64,000 nucleotides of DNA from Camillea tinctor (lineage: Eukaryota > Ascomycota > Sordariomycetes > Xylariales > Xylariaceae): the NCBI GenBank assembly GCA_022578605.1, contig MU394126.1, positions 62,001 through 126,000 of the forward strand. Reading direction: 5' to 3'. Within the stretch, counting starts at the first letter, position 1. The number at the start of each line of letters is the position of its first letter. A program made the position numbers and the translations under genes. Shown piece after piece: positions 14,151 to 26,699 of the stretch. The notes under the pieces are model-generated. The model searched no databases. It was not told where the DNA came from and was given only the letters and a program-made list of their open reading frames with translations.

Positions 14151-17100
14151 CCTGACCCTAGTTACCCTTTGTTTCGGTTTTTTCTTTCCTTTTTTTTTTT
14201 TTTTTTTTTTTATCTTGGCCTTGATTTTTTTTTAATTAATATTTTCCCCCCTTCATCTGTTCTCCTTTCTTTTTTTTTTCTTTTTTTTACCACACCCCCC
14301 TGGACGAAGACCCCCCTCCCCCAAACCTTGTCGAAATCTCTCGGACCAAATGCCCTGCGAGCAAAAATGATGTGCATATTGTCAATGCGTCGTTGGGAAC
14401 AAACAGTCGGGGGTTGACAGCCAGGGGGGCCCCAGACCAGCTACGTCGGCTCGCGTGGTTCTTCGTCATCGTTTCAGGACGCCGCGAAGCCAGACCGTCG
14501 GGGAAGAAAGAAAAAAAAATTTAATACCATCAGCAGGCTGGCGCTAGATATTCACTCTACCTCAAGCGTGCTAGACGGGATATATCCACCTGCTAGCAAA
14601 CCTAATCTATGTATGTCGGTAAGCTAGACTATATGATAAGCTGCTTTCAAAACTAAACAACGATAAGTTCGTAGTTGGAGAGGGAGAGGGGAAACATGGA
14701 TGCACGTGGCGGGCAAAGGCGGCGTAGCTAGGATCCCTGGAGGCTTTTTGGTCCTTAAGTCCGTTGTTGGAATCATAGCTTCAGGTCTTCTGCTTTATTT
14801 TTCTCACTGTACAATGTAGTTGATGTAATGTGTATCCGCTACCTAACAGGTATAGTGGTTTTGATGTGGATATGAGAGGCTTTGGTGCCATAATAACTTA
14901 CATGATAGCCAACAATCAACGACTTAAAGCGACTACACTAGTAGATAATAAGTAAGGTTGCCCATGTACCTCAGGTAGCGTCAATATATATATGCTTTTA
15001 TGTCCTACATTGTACATAGCTATATGATAGGTAATATTATATGATTTATAGTCTTCCCTTATTGTTTCTTACTTGCAGTAGGGCAAAAGAAACAAAGAAA
15101 AAGGAACTTAGGGACTATAATACGTGTAGTGTAAGATATATGCAAGTATCCTATATATAAATAAGCCAATAGATATAAGTCATGGATCTAGCTCTTATGC
15201 CAAATAAGACTCTATTAGGTATGTAATACCTTACAGATGGCAGGTTAGGTAACTAGCTGAGTTAGACTACTGTATTGTATCTATTGTACCTACGTAGTCA
15301 GTCAGGCGGCGGAGTTGATCACATTCATCCCATTTCATCCTATCGTATCCCATCCTCATGTATTGACCGGAGGCCCTACACTTAGAATAAAATAAAAGCG
15401 AGCCCTTGATTGCGTTAGATACCTCAGTATGTACATTACATACATGCTAGCCTCCTAACCTCGACTACCACTAGTCGTCGATCTCGGTGCCGGAAAGTCA
15501 TCGTCTCTGGTTATGGCGGGGGCTGATTTTCCCTTTTCCCTTTTCCCTCTTTCTTTTTCCCTACCTTACTAGGGGGAGAGGGGGGATGGGGGCTCTACTA
15601 CGGCGGTCAAAGATCGCACCTATTGGTAGTCGGCAATGAAGAGAGCAGGCTGCCAAATTCTAGTTCATGTTACATACTGTATTTTTGTTTGTATAGTACA
15701 GTTTACAGTGTTATTCAACTGAGAGAGACTGATGTTGTAGGCAGTGTAATCGTATATATGTTCATGTATTCAGCATGTATTCAGGGTTAAGTGGTTTAAA
15801 GTTATGTCTTGAAAGGAAAAAAAAAAGACAAAGGAGAAAAAAAAGAGAGCTGCTGTTTAATTAATTTTTATTTTTATATGTTAGTACTCAATCAATATAC
15901 CTAGTGTATCAAGTTAGTATTCTTTTTTTTTTTTTGCTTTTCGTTTTCCTTTCCAATGTAACTCTTACTACTACATACTATTATGGACTTACATGTAGTC
16001 CCTAAGTCTATAATTTAGGTATATATCCTGGATCTAGGCGAGGAACCCCCAACCTCCAACCCCCCATCTCTTGTTCCACCGACTTCCGAGGCTTTGCTTT
16101 TGTTAGTACTACTTAAATGGGATCCGCTTTCATTGGTCGGTTAGACCTTTATCATGCTGCTTGTGGTAATTGTCTGTAACAGCTGGCTTACACACTAGTA
16201 AGAGACTCGATTCTACCACTCTTACCCCCATGCAGCAAGCCTGCGCATAGATACAGATACACTACATAGGTACATACATATACATGTATCATAATGTATA
16301 GCACCATGTCCGGGTCTATGGATACCTATAGTTGTACATCAAGTAACAACCGTTAGTAATAGGGCGGTGGGCATCCGACGAAGACGATGTAAGTAATAAT
16401 GCATTTGAAGGTAGTATATGTTAGAAAAACCCCCGCCCGATATTTTCTATTTGTTCGAATCACGCGAAGAAACACAACTCCCGAACAAGAAAAAAAAAAA
16501 AAAAAACTACAACCATCATTATTATCTATCCAATTTCCCCTCTTCCCCTCAAGCTATATGCTGTATTGGCTATCAAATGTAATGTTCCGGTGCGTAGTGT
16601 GGTAAGGTTTCAGTGCATTGCATCTGCCACTGACTTCCTGTTCGGGCCATCGAAATAGAGCGATATCTTTTAACTGGGTCACTAACATTTTTTGATACTA
16701 CCTCGGATCTGTTTTCATCGTGAATGTCTTTCTTTCCTCCTTCGTTCTCTTACTTAGACTTTCTTTTGTTTTCTCTCATATTCCCCTTCCCTCAGACTAG
16801 CAAACATCGGACTGAATATGGGTCCCTGAAAGCGCTATTTCCCGCCATTTGGTTCGTGGTTTTAAAGAAAACGATTTCATGGCAATCAAATCGACGTTTC
16901 GGGGCTGCACTGGACGATGGCCCGTTCGGAATAGTAAGGGAGGGGTTGATAGTGAGCCTCGCTAACCAGTAAACTACAAATCGTCGTTGATAGATCAGCC
17001 TTGACAACTGGCCGGCCTACCCTCTTCTCTCCCTCGTCTTCATAATACACTAATAAAGACCGAGAGGGAGAGGAGAGACACCATAAAAAAAAGGCCGACC

Positions 17101-20100
17101 GTATGCAGGCCGAGAGACGCACGACCGGATCGGCATGGTATGCCACTATGATGGCATTTTGGACCCCGTAGTACACTTGTCACGAATGTGATTGGTAGTC
17201 CTTAGACCTCAATCTCATGATGGAGGAGGAGCCTGCCTACTTGCTGGATTCACGTTTTCTTTTTCTCCCTTGACTCCTGCAGCTCGACCGTTCGGATCCC
17301 GTCGCGGGTTGCTTTTTCCCCTTTTTTATTCTCAAATACCAGTGCAGCTCGCGGCTGCAATTAGAGGATGCCGCACGTAACGACGGACACTCCCGTCCAC
17401 ACATTTTCCTTCTTTCGGTAGTCAGTACTATCTGTTCGAACTCGGGACTCGAAGTCTAGCCCGTGTCAACCGCTATGTCCGGTAGTAGTATATAGTGTTG
17501 CGGTATCACAGCATATTATGTTGAAGAGCACACCTCGCGGAATACACCCGGTAACCAATGTCGATTCATTTTATCCGCGCGCAGAGCTTGAAATAACGTA
17601 TGGGTGTAGATCGCCCACCCCCTCCCGATAGAAAAAGAACTGCGGCATCCAATCTAGTGTAAGGTGGCTGAAGCTGAACCGGACGAGGCTGGTGTGCATC
17701 GTTTTGTTCCATGACAAAGCAAGCAGCTAGACATGCGACATTTGTTGACTATCGCCGGCCGGCGAGGTCGGTTTTGTTGCGACGGTGAAACGGGAACAAC
17801 ATAGTGGTAAGTTGGATCGGGCATGAAAATACCCAAGAAAACCCAAGAAAGTATATAGTGTGTGATACCTGCACCGGCTGCTGGAGGCAGGCAATTAGAT
17901 AGATAGACACACGATTAATTGCACTACCTGCTGGCCTAGAGCGCCGCCGCCCTCTATGGTTTCCATCTCCATAAGGCAAGTGGGATTGTGGAAGACACCA
18001 TCGTGATCGAATAAGTCCTGGGGGGGCATTTCAATGATTTGATTCTCCCTAAGCCGCACTTAGCGAGGACGATACGATGTGCCGTCATCCCTAGAGTGGA
18101 TATATGGACTAGGTTACGAATTGAGCCTTCTGATTGTCCAGGACTCTGTCTACGCATGCAGTTGGAATGCATATTGCATGGCATGGCTTCTACGTGTATG
18201 CAAGGTTGTCTCGCGTGTTGATTGATTCTAGGTGGACCTGGATCGACAACGTTGCTTGCGATAAGTACCCTTTCTATTGGTAGTCCCTCTAGCAATATGT
18301 GAACCCCGCGTTGGTGGTTGATGATGGGAGGGAACACAACAGACTTGCCCGAGCGCCCTCGATATCCTTCGTGGCGGGCATGTTGCTGCCAATGCGCTAA
18401 CCTAGACAGGATAGATGCGAGAGGTTGGAGAACGGACAACGCAACGCACACACATTCGACTTTTCATTTCCTCCCCTAGCTGGTAACAATGTTGATTTTC
18501 GTACCTACGCATTCCCAGTCCGTTCGATACCACCCCGAAGGATCCTCAGTCCGCCCGAAAATCAAATTGAGAGATGCCCCTGATCATCAAGTGCAGTGCC
18601 CTGGAATGTGAAAGTTGCACCATGATCGAAAAGCGTCCTCGTGACACTTGCCCCTGGCCCATTCCACGAGGGCTGCGAGAGATGATTAAGGTAAACCAAT
18701 CATTGCTCATACTGCCTTGTAAGAGAATAGCAGAAGGTACATCTCGTCACTGACATCGGTCGTAACCGAATACGCATGCCTGTACTTTACGAGGGGAGGG
18801 GGGAGGGGGGGGGAGCGCACTAGGGCCTATCATATTGCCGTGGTTGAGGTAGACAGGCAAGGCAGGCTTTCTCGATCTCAGATTTGGTGATGTTTTACAG
18901 CAGAGACGAGAGGGATCTACAAGTCACTTGAATTTGAGACAACGAATGGAAACGGCGATAATCATGTGCTGGCGGGCCCAGCGGAAGGGTTCAGGTCGCC
19001 TATTAGCCGTGGGTACGCAGCTCTCTGCCTCCCCTCCCAAATTGGAGCGGGATGGGGGTACGCACCAGCCGCGTCAAGAATCAAGGTAGTCTATAGTCGT
19101 CATAATAAAATCGTACTTTCGGGTTTTCATTTGACGAGAGGTTGTTAAAAAGCTTCACCGTCCAAGCCGAAGTTGCCGTGGTGTATCGTCGGTGGCTTGC
19201 AGACGCTCGTCACGTTCCATGGCAGGGAAACACAGGCCAGAGCACACAAGAGGATGCTACGGAACCGCTGATTGGCTTGATGCCTGAGAACAGCTAATGT
19301 CGGGTCTGGCTGCCAACGTCGTCCAAGTCAATGGTAATAGCCGGGTGAGCGTGGGAGGACTTTTGATGATGGAAGAGTCGGCAACATCTCTTGGGCAGTG
19401 CACGCCAATCATTGTCCAATGCTCCGTTTTTTATTCACCCTTCTTCGACCGTGACGCTGTTAGGTTGCGAGGACAAAATTATAGAGCGCCCTTGGTCTGG
19501 TAATCGAGGCAGTTTTCAAGAATTGATGACCGAGGTAAGAAACTTGTCAGTCTCGTGAGAAACCAACTTTTTCGCCCAACATATGCGATTTGTACCCTAT
19601 GAACAGAAGAGCTGTCCCAACACATAAGGTATATATGTAAGCAACTTTCCGCTGCCGTCTTCCAGATATTGTGCCTTTTCGTTGCCCAGAATAGCAGGAA
19701 GATACCAAATACCACCGGACACTGCTACCGGCTGTCAGGTCAGGGAACCCCTGAAGTCGTTTGCAGCATGTTTGATGCAGAGTCGGGCAATGACGAGGGC
19801 TCCAACAGGGTCCTCGTACAGGGCTGCAGCAAAAAAAGAGATCGCTTGCCGAAACTTAGTCACCCAAAGAATATCGGGTTCAAGGTTGTCTCTGTTGAGC
19901 TACATGGCGCGGTACATAGTACATGTAGCTATGGTACTGTACTTGAACGTGTCGCATGCGGCCCTAGATGCATCGAGTCTCTTTCCTCTTTTCTTCTTTT
20001 TTTTTATTTTTTATTTTCTCTTTTTTCCTTTGGCGTTATTTCAGTGACACTTGCCTCTCTTTTCGGTCGTTGTCTGCTCCTCTGCCGTGCTTGATATGCG

Positions 20101-21490
20101 CATTATATGACTACACAGGTACACCTACCTACCTGCTTACTTTCGCTACTTATATATATATATATATAGGTATACGCACGCAGGACTTGGGCTGATGACA
20201 AGCTGCGATTACGGAGAGGGCTGCGATAAGAGGTCGTCATTGTTAGTACATAATGATGATGGGCATTGCGAGATTGATCGATTCCGATAACCTGTGGGGG
20301 AGACAAAATTGAATTGCAGGATAATAATTTCAACTGACGTATCTCGCCATCTTGTTTCGAGTCTGGGTCCATTTCTGGGGAAGACGTACAGGCTGGGTTC
20401 GAGAATAGGAAGAAGGCTGAAAAGACGTTGTGTCGCGCCATGGAACCAAGGGTTTCGCCCACTCGACCGTTTGGATTGGTCAGAGAAACACACCCCACGA
20501 TGGGAGGGAGATGCCAATTCTGAAGTTGACTTGCCTTTTTTTTTTCCCTCTTGGGAGGGGCCATTCGGGCCTGATGACCGTCCAAAGCGTGGTAACACTG
20601 CCTGCATCACCTACCATATTCTACTTAATCATTCGTCATATGGTGTACATGGGAAATGTAGTGGATAGGCGGCTAGATATCTGGTTAGCTGAAGTGTAGG
20701 TGCAGATTAAGTACTTACCCTTTCCCCCCTTGTTAACACAATTTTTGCATATTCTGGTCGCTGTACCGTGTAAGAAGAGCAGGTGATGAAAATGGGAATA
20801 ATATGATAATAGTAATAAGACAAAAGGAGAGGGAAAACAAAGGAGAAGATAGAACAGAAGTTAGACATGAATGTCTTCTTTTTTTTTCCCCGGAAACAAA
20901 CAAACATCGACAGCTCATTCACCGAGATGCAATGCCAACGTACAGCAAAGAAGCAAAAACATACGATAGACTGGGCCAAGCGTTGTCGGGCGCTTGTCCA
21001 AGACGATCCAATGCCATAGTCAGTCCCCCTACACTAGAAACATAACAGAACTTTTTTTTTAAAAAAAAAAAAAAAAAAAAAGGAGATCTTCGGAGTGGAA
21101 CGTGAACCATGCAAAGTTGGTGTGGTTGGCGTGTAACGGTGTGTCTTGATGCTGTCAACATCAACCGGACCCGGCAGGTTTCGTTTCTATCTCTCAACTT
21201 GACTTGACCAGCTTCCCTTGCGCAACCTGGAGACTTGTGGCATGATGGGCAATATCCAAGGATAATGTCCCAAGGGGGGAAGGGTTTTGGAGGGCTTGGG
21301 CGGTTAGCGGACTCAGCCCTTATTGCTCTAGCGGATGGTGGCTCCCTGTCATTGTTTCAAGACTACACTCGTGGGGAACGTAGAATACGTCTAGAAGAAA
21401 GTGGGCAAATCCACTCCTTGTCGCGATTCGGCAAAGCCAAGCATGTACAATACACTAATACCTCTACACACTATGTTGTAGTGTAAGTCA
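14151..21490. other. Gene-free stretch, homopolymer-rich
   Basis: No supportable gene. It includes a 22-nt T run near 14,190, an AT-rich block at about 14,500-16,350, and a T9 run directly followed by about 21 A at 21,052-21,081. A tRNA-like fragment with a Pol III B-box-like core lies on the minus strand near 17,430-17,490 (see findings). The longest frame, 165 codons on the minus strand at 17,954-18,451, shows no domain and no homologue I recognise. Confidence 0.5.
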
Positions 21491-24400
21491 TGGTTACATA
21501 GTAGAGAGGCAAATAAATAAAAAATTTTGTATCAAGGTACGAACCAGATAAATGAGTTTAAGTTGGTAGATTAAAGCAACATGGATAGCACGAGTACCGA
21601 TTATGTACGTACCTGAACATAAGGTACTATGTTACATACATGTTAACCTTCTTTTCTCCCTCTTTCCTCCTCCCTCCCCGTCTTCTCTTCTATAGGTTAT
21701 TTCTATTTAGTGTTTGATTAGGCTGTTATGCCCTTGCTAAGATTTGAGTTAGGGTTGTGGTAGTGTTGCACATCATTACATGTCTTGCAGTATTGACAAC
21801 TAACGAAGGTTTTAGTTGAAATGGAAGTGCACTAATTTAGTGAAATACTGATACGACAATTTATGTATGTACGTAGGAGGGGTTATCGAATAACTCTATG
21901 TAGTGAGGAGGTCTATGTATGTGGTGTATACATATATGATAATACATCTGGTAATGGGCTACCCCAAGTAGTACTAGTTCAGTGTTCTGTTCCGATTGCC
22001 GAGAAACAACAACTACCAGTTCATATGAGGAATAGCTTTGAGTTAAAGGAGAAGGACGAAGTAGCAAATTGCAATTCAGTTCTTCTCCGACATCTCGTGG
22101 ATATTGCCTGACTACCTACTCTCATTGCCTGATAAGAACAAATAACCATAAAACCGGTATTGGCATAACAACGCGTTTCCAACGAATGCATCACCCTCAT
22201 TCACCTTGGGTGGCATGAAAGGCACGTATAAATGCACAGATCTATGTCTGCCCACATACCTAGTAGCTGTACATATCTAGATACATATATCTGGTTTGCA
22301 TCACGATATGGTATTGTCCGTACCTATGTATTTCTACAGTTTGATATGATACATCGGTGGCATGACAAACTTGACCGGTAATCTCCAATTAACCAACAAT
22401 TCATGTATTCCGTACATTAGGTGTTTATTACATGAAGTCAACCCAGGCAGTCAGTTGTTATTTAGATACCTTAGTTGCTTAGTCTAGATGTATGCGTTTA
22501 TTAGTTGAGATTAGAAGTACTTGTCTACCTTGCTATACCTTGATTAAGTAGAGATACGTTTTTAGGAATAGAGAAAGCGCATCTTTTCATCCAGGTCTTC
22601 GGTATGCCCCATGCCAATCCAGTGCATGCCTGTCTTTTTTTTTTTTTTTTTTTTTTCGTCAATCCTTTCTCCCCCCCTCCTTCCCCTTCTCATCTTGGGT
22701 AAGCCGGCAGCGGATCGGGCTTAGCTGGTCGATGATGTAGTTAACAGAATAACCCTGGTCTCTCAGGTAAGTTAGCCCTGCCTCGCAAGCCCTGGTTTAG
22801 GTACATACGTTGGGCCTTGGTCCATGTCTTTTGCATTCCACTTTTTTTGGCGTCAAAGTTTTGAGAGCGAGATGCACTTTTCCTCTCTTTCTTTCTTTCC
22901 ATAGGTTCCTTTTTTTTTTAAGCTCTTCTACCGTCCTTCCATCCTTTCCACCTGCAATCCCCCCTTTCCTATTTTGCCCATTCGTCATAATCTTCTGCTC
23001 CCTTATCCCCATCCGCACTGTATAATACGTACAACGTTGAATACAATGACATACCTACACTTATTGAATTCGTTTTCTCCTAAGGGCGTCATTCATTCCC
23101 ACCCATCATAACAGGTAGTCTTGCCAAAAAGAAACCCATTTTTTTTCTGTTTCCCACACTAGTTCAAGCGTAAACTAAGGTTACTCTAACTAATCTACCC
23201 AAACAATCAATAAACCCTACTAATGTGTAAGTCGGTACATATCGATTGTCACTTTGATTCAACCTAATGTTTCGGTCCCAGAAGGTTAGCGGATTTTTTT
23301 TTTTGGTCGGTCGCATGACGTTTTCGCTCATATTGTTTTGAAAATTCCAAACGAAGACACAATAGACCAAAAGGGTTCAACTTTTAAAATTCAACTTGAG
23401 AATGAAAAGTCCCGGAAGCCGGCAACATGCATGTGCTCAAGGTCCAGCAAATGGTGCCTCAACACCGTAACATTACCTGGAGCGAGCTTTGATGATCCCA
23501 CATAATATTTACATACAGTATGGTATATGCTACCCAATAAGTTGGACTGTAGTGTAATAGCAGGCGGCATAAGTTCTGCATGTGCTTCATGGATTTTCCC
23601 ATGCCCGGGGGGGCATTGGGAGGGGGGAAGGGAGAGGGAAAAAAGCGAAAAAGAAACAAAATGCCATGAGAGACCTACAATTGGTATCTTGATCTTGGGT
23701 TTGGCATGCCAATTGTGATTATGCCCATGTTTTTTTTTTCGTTGGGCAGACAGACAAAGCCGCCAGGGAGGGGACTTATCTTTGTCGCAAACCGAGATCG
23801 AGGGTCACTTGACACGAGGATGAGGAGCTGAACAGCTGAATGAATGGATGAACGAGTGCCAATGACAGGCGAGTTGTAAGAATAAAACTCCATTCACCGT
23901 GCGTCAATTCCAAGGCTCAGCACGCAATTGGCGTCAGCTCCCCTGAGAGAGAACACCCCCCTCGCCCTCGTTTGCCAAAGTACCTAGGTACCTACATATA
24001 GTACATGTAGTAAGTATGCCATATGTATGCCCACTGAGGCGCTTCCGCACAGTGTCAATTTCCTTAGCCGTATTCCGTATTCCTTTCTTGTCCATTTTCT
24101 CTTTTGCTCGTGTTCTTTCAGTTCAGAAGTGGCAGCAGTAGCCTTGACCGGTCTTGTCGTTAGGTTAGGTAGCAGATACGTCCTAGGTTTGGTTTTTTTT
24201 TTCCTGGTTCGTCATAGGTGCTGTGGGAAAGCCTATGTATCCATACAGTTGACCTGAACTTTATTCTTATTTTTATTTTATTTTTATTTTTAAACTTTTT
24301 TTTATGTTCTTCTTGTCTTTTGTCTTTTCCTTCCCCCTTCCATAAAGGGAAAAAAAAAATACATCCTAAGTACCTTGCCAGCAGGTCTGAACAGCAAAAA

Positions 24401-24900
24401 AAGAGTCATCGATCTTCTTTCTCCACACTTTTAAAGTAAATTGTCACTCCCACTCTCCCATATTTGGTTGCTTTGGTCTATCTGTCTCTGATCCATCTTC
24501 CACCCCCCCCCTTCCCTCAGCGCTCACACATAATAAATGTGTTTTTTTTTCTTCTCTTGTCTTTACCTTGCCTAGTCTAGGTCTACTTAACTCTACTTAA
24601 CTTAACATTTTGCTAACTACGACACCCACCATTGTCACTATCATCATATGCACACCTTACCATATATTTAATTTTGGCTGGTCTCTTCTATTTCTCCCAC
24701 ACCGTCCTCCCCTTTTCTCTCTTCTTTGTCCGTTCGTCTCTCTATCTTTACTTCTTTCATCTAAAGGTACTTCGTACTAGGACTCATATTTCCATATCCA
24801 GTCATACTTAACGTTAACCATCTGCCAGACTTACCTACCTAGCTCAGGATACCACGCCAAAAGCCTCATTGGTAACCATTAGAAGAGAAGCTAAATAATA
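21491..24900. other. Gene-free AT- and T-rich stretch
   Basis: No credible coding sequence. It contains many TACGTA/TACCTA words, a 22-nt T run at about 22,635-22,656 and pyrimidine-rich tracts beyond 24,000. Open frames are short and low in complexity. Confidence 0.5.
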
Positions 24901-26699
24901 AATCAATAAAAAAAATACTTTTTTTATTTATTTATTTTTATCTTTTCGATTTATTATTATTTTTGGGGTAGGTGGTCCCCCATCTCCTTGCCGTCTTCCT
25001 GCCTGAGCCCGCTTTCCTACGCTCTTAAGTTTAGCGTGTCAGTCCCCCCCCTATATGCTGCTAGTGCATGCATAGCGTGTACCTACAACCCTACCTCTGC
25101 ACCTCTTAGCATACATGTCACTGGGGACCATCGGCCTTCTATACGTACCCCAGGAACCGCCTGTTCTTTCCAGCTCCATTCCCTGTCTTTACCATGCCTT
25201 TCATCCCTTCCCTTCCGCTCCGTCACCAGTACGCTAGTCTAGCAGGTGATAATTTCCCGACCCCGTCCCAGCTCACACATACTCTCACTCACTGTCGATT
25301 CACACTTTTTTTTTTTTATAATTATTTTTTTTTCTTTTGGTATTTTAATCTATTATCCCGCCCCTGCGCAACGACATCTTTTTTGAGAAACCTCCATATC
25401 TATCCCGCCTTGTCATTGACATATACACTACCACACGCACTTACATATACATACAATCCACATCCACACACACACACACACAACATACACATCCACTTCC
25501 ATATCCATACACACATATATCATCACACACACACATTCTCATACATATTTATATATATATACACACATACTCACCCTGCTATCCTCCAGTGCATACGCAT
25601 ACATACGTACATATATACATACATACATACATACATACATACATACATGCGCACGCAGACGCATCCCACTCACGTTGCACAAGCACATCGCATATACTCC
25701 TTAACCACAACCACCATATACGGGTTGTCTACTTGTTGGTTCTGAGCATCGCTGAGCCTCATCAACGTCATCCTTCTAAATCACCAATTTCCGCTCTGCT
25801 GCTGTGTATTCTTCTGTCTTCTGCTTGTTCATTGCTCACCCGTCGGCAAGGATCCACCAGACTCATCCCGTACTGGATAATCCCCCCTTAAGGAGGAAGA
25901 GCAGCACCGCCCAGACAGGCATCCCTAACCAGAGCACCACGCCCCAGAGGTGCAAGTCAGCAAAGTTTTTCCCCCTTTATTGAGCTCGCATCAGATTAGG
26001 ACACGGCAGATTAAAGCCAGCAAAGAGCTCCTCCCTCTCTTTTTCCTCCTTCATCTCCGGCTCTCCCCCCCTTTTTCTCCCTCCCTCCAGCAGCTATATC
26101 CGAAATACCTGCAGGGGAGAGAGACTTGAAATAAAAGTTGCGGGGAGAACAAGACTCGATATCAATTCCTCTCTGGTCAACTTGATCTGACGCCTAGGGA
26201 CCATCCCACCCCAACCTCACATACCCAAATCAGCGACCTGCATGCTACTGCCACCTCATCATTTTTATTGTGACTACTGCAACATTGGCCCATTGCCCGC
26301 CCGGTCTTGGTCCTGGCCCTGCGCATCTAGACGCAGTACTCGCTGTACCTCGACGTACCTGTGTCAGAAGGCCGTACCAGTGACCGGCCTGTACATCTGA
26401 CTCGGGCGCACCCTTGCGTTCCGGTCCGCAATCGACATCGTGGAGAGCACCGATGTTCTGCAGCCCCGAATTGACCCTTGTTTAGTAGTGAAGCTCATCC
26501 CAGGCCCTGTCCACTCACGTCAGGTCGTGTCTCGCTTCCTTGGCTTTTCCATATTCCAGGTTCCCTATTTCCACAAAGAGGCTGCCCGGGAAGATGAGGG
26601 CAAAGATATCAGCTCTGCTCTTATAAACGTCTGTCCTCTCCCCTGCACTGCGTACGACTAATCAACAAGTGTGGCGGCATCTGCCCCCAACCCTACATC
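24901..26699 (+). promoter_or_regulatory. Upstream region of the PLC gene
   Basis: This pyrimidine- and CA-rich stretch precedes the PLC start codon and is its likely promoter and 5' leader. It includes CA repeats (about 25,460-25,560) and an ACAT repeat. A TATA-like hexamer (TATAAA, 26,622-26,627) stands 73 bp before the ATG. A 73-codon upstream frame (26,440-26,661) ends just before the PLC start and resembles no protein; it would be a uORF only if the transcript begins upstream of it. The extent of the leader is inferred. Confidence 0.4.
25617..25648. repeat. (ACAT)n microsatellite
   Basis: About eight perfect ACAT units within a longer CA/TA-rich region upstream of the PLC gene. Confidence 0.85.

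Noticed and set aside
17954..18451. 165-codon minus-strand frame
   Set aside because: The longest frame in the desert, but without domain, upstream signals or similarity to any family I know.
25194..25745. 183-codon plus-strand frame upstream of PLC
   Set aside because: Its C-terminal half is a translation of CA/CATA repeats (Thr/His/Ile/Tyr) and no domain is visible.
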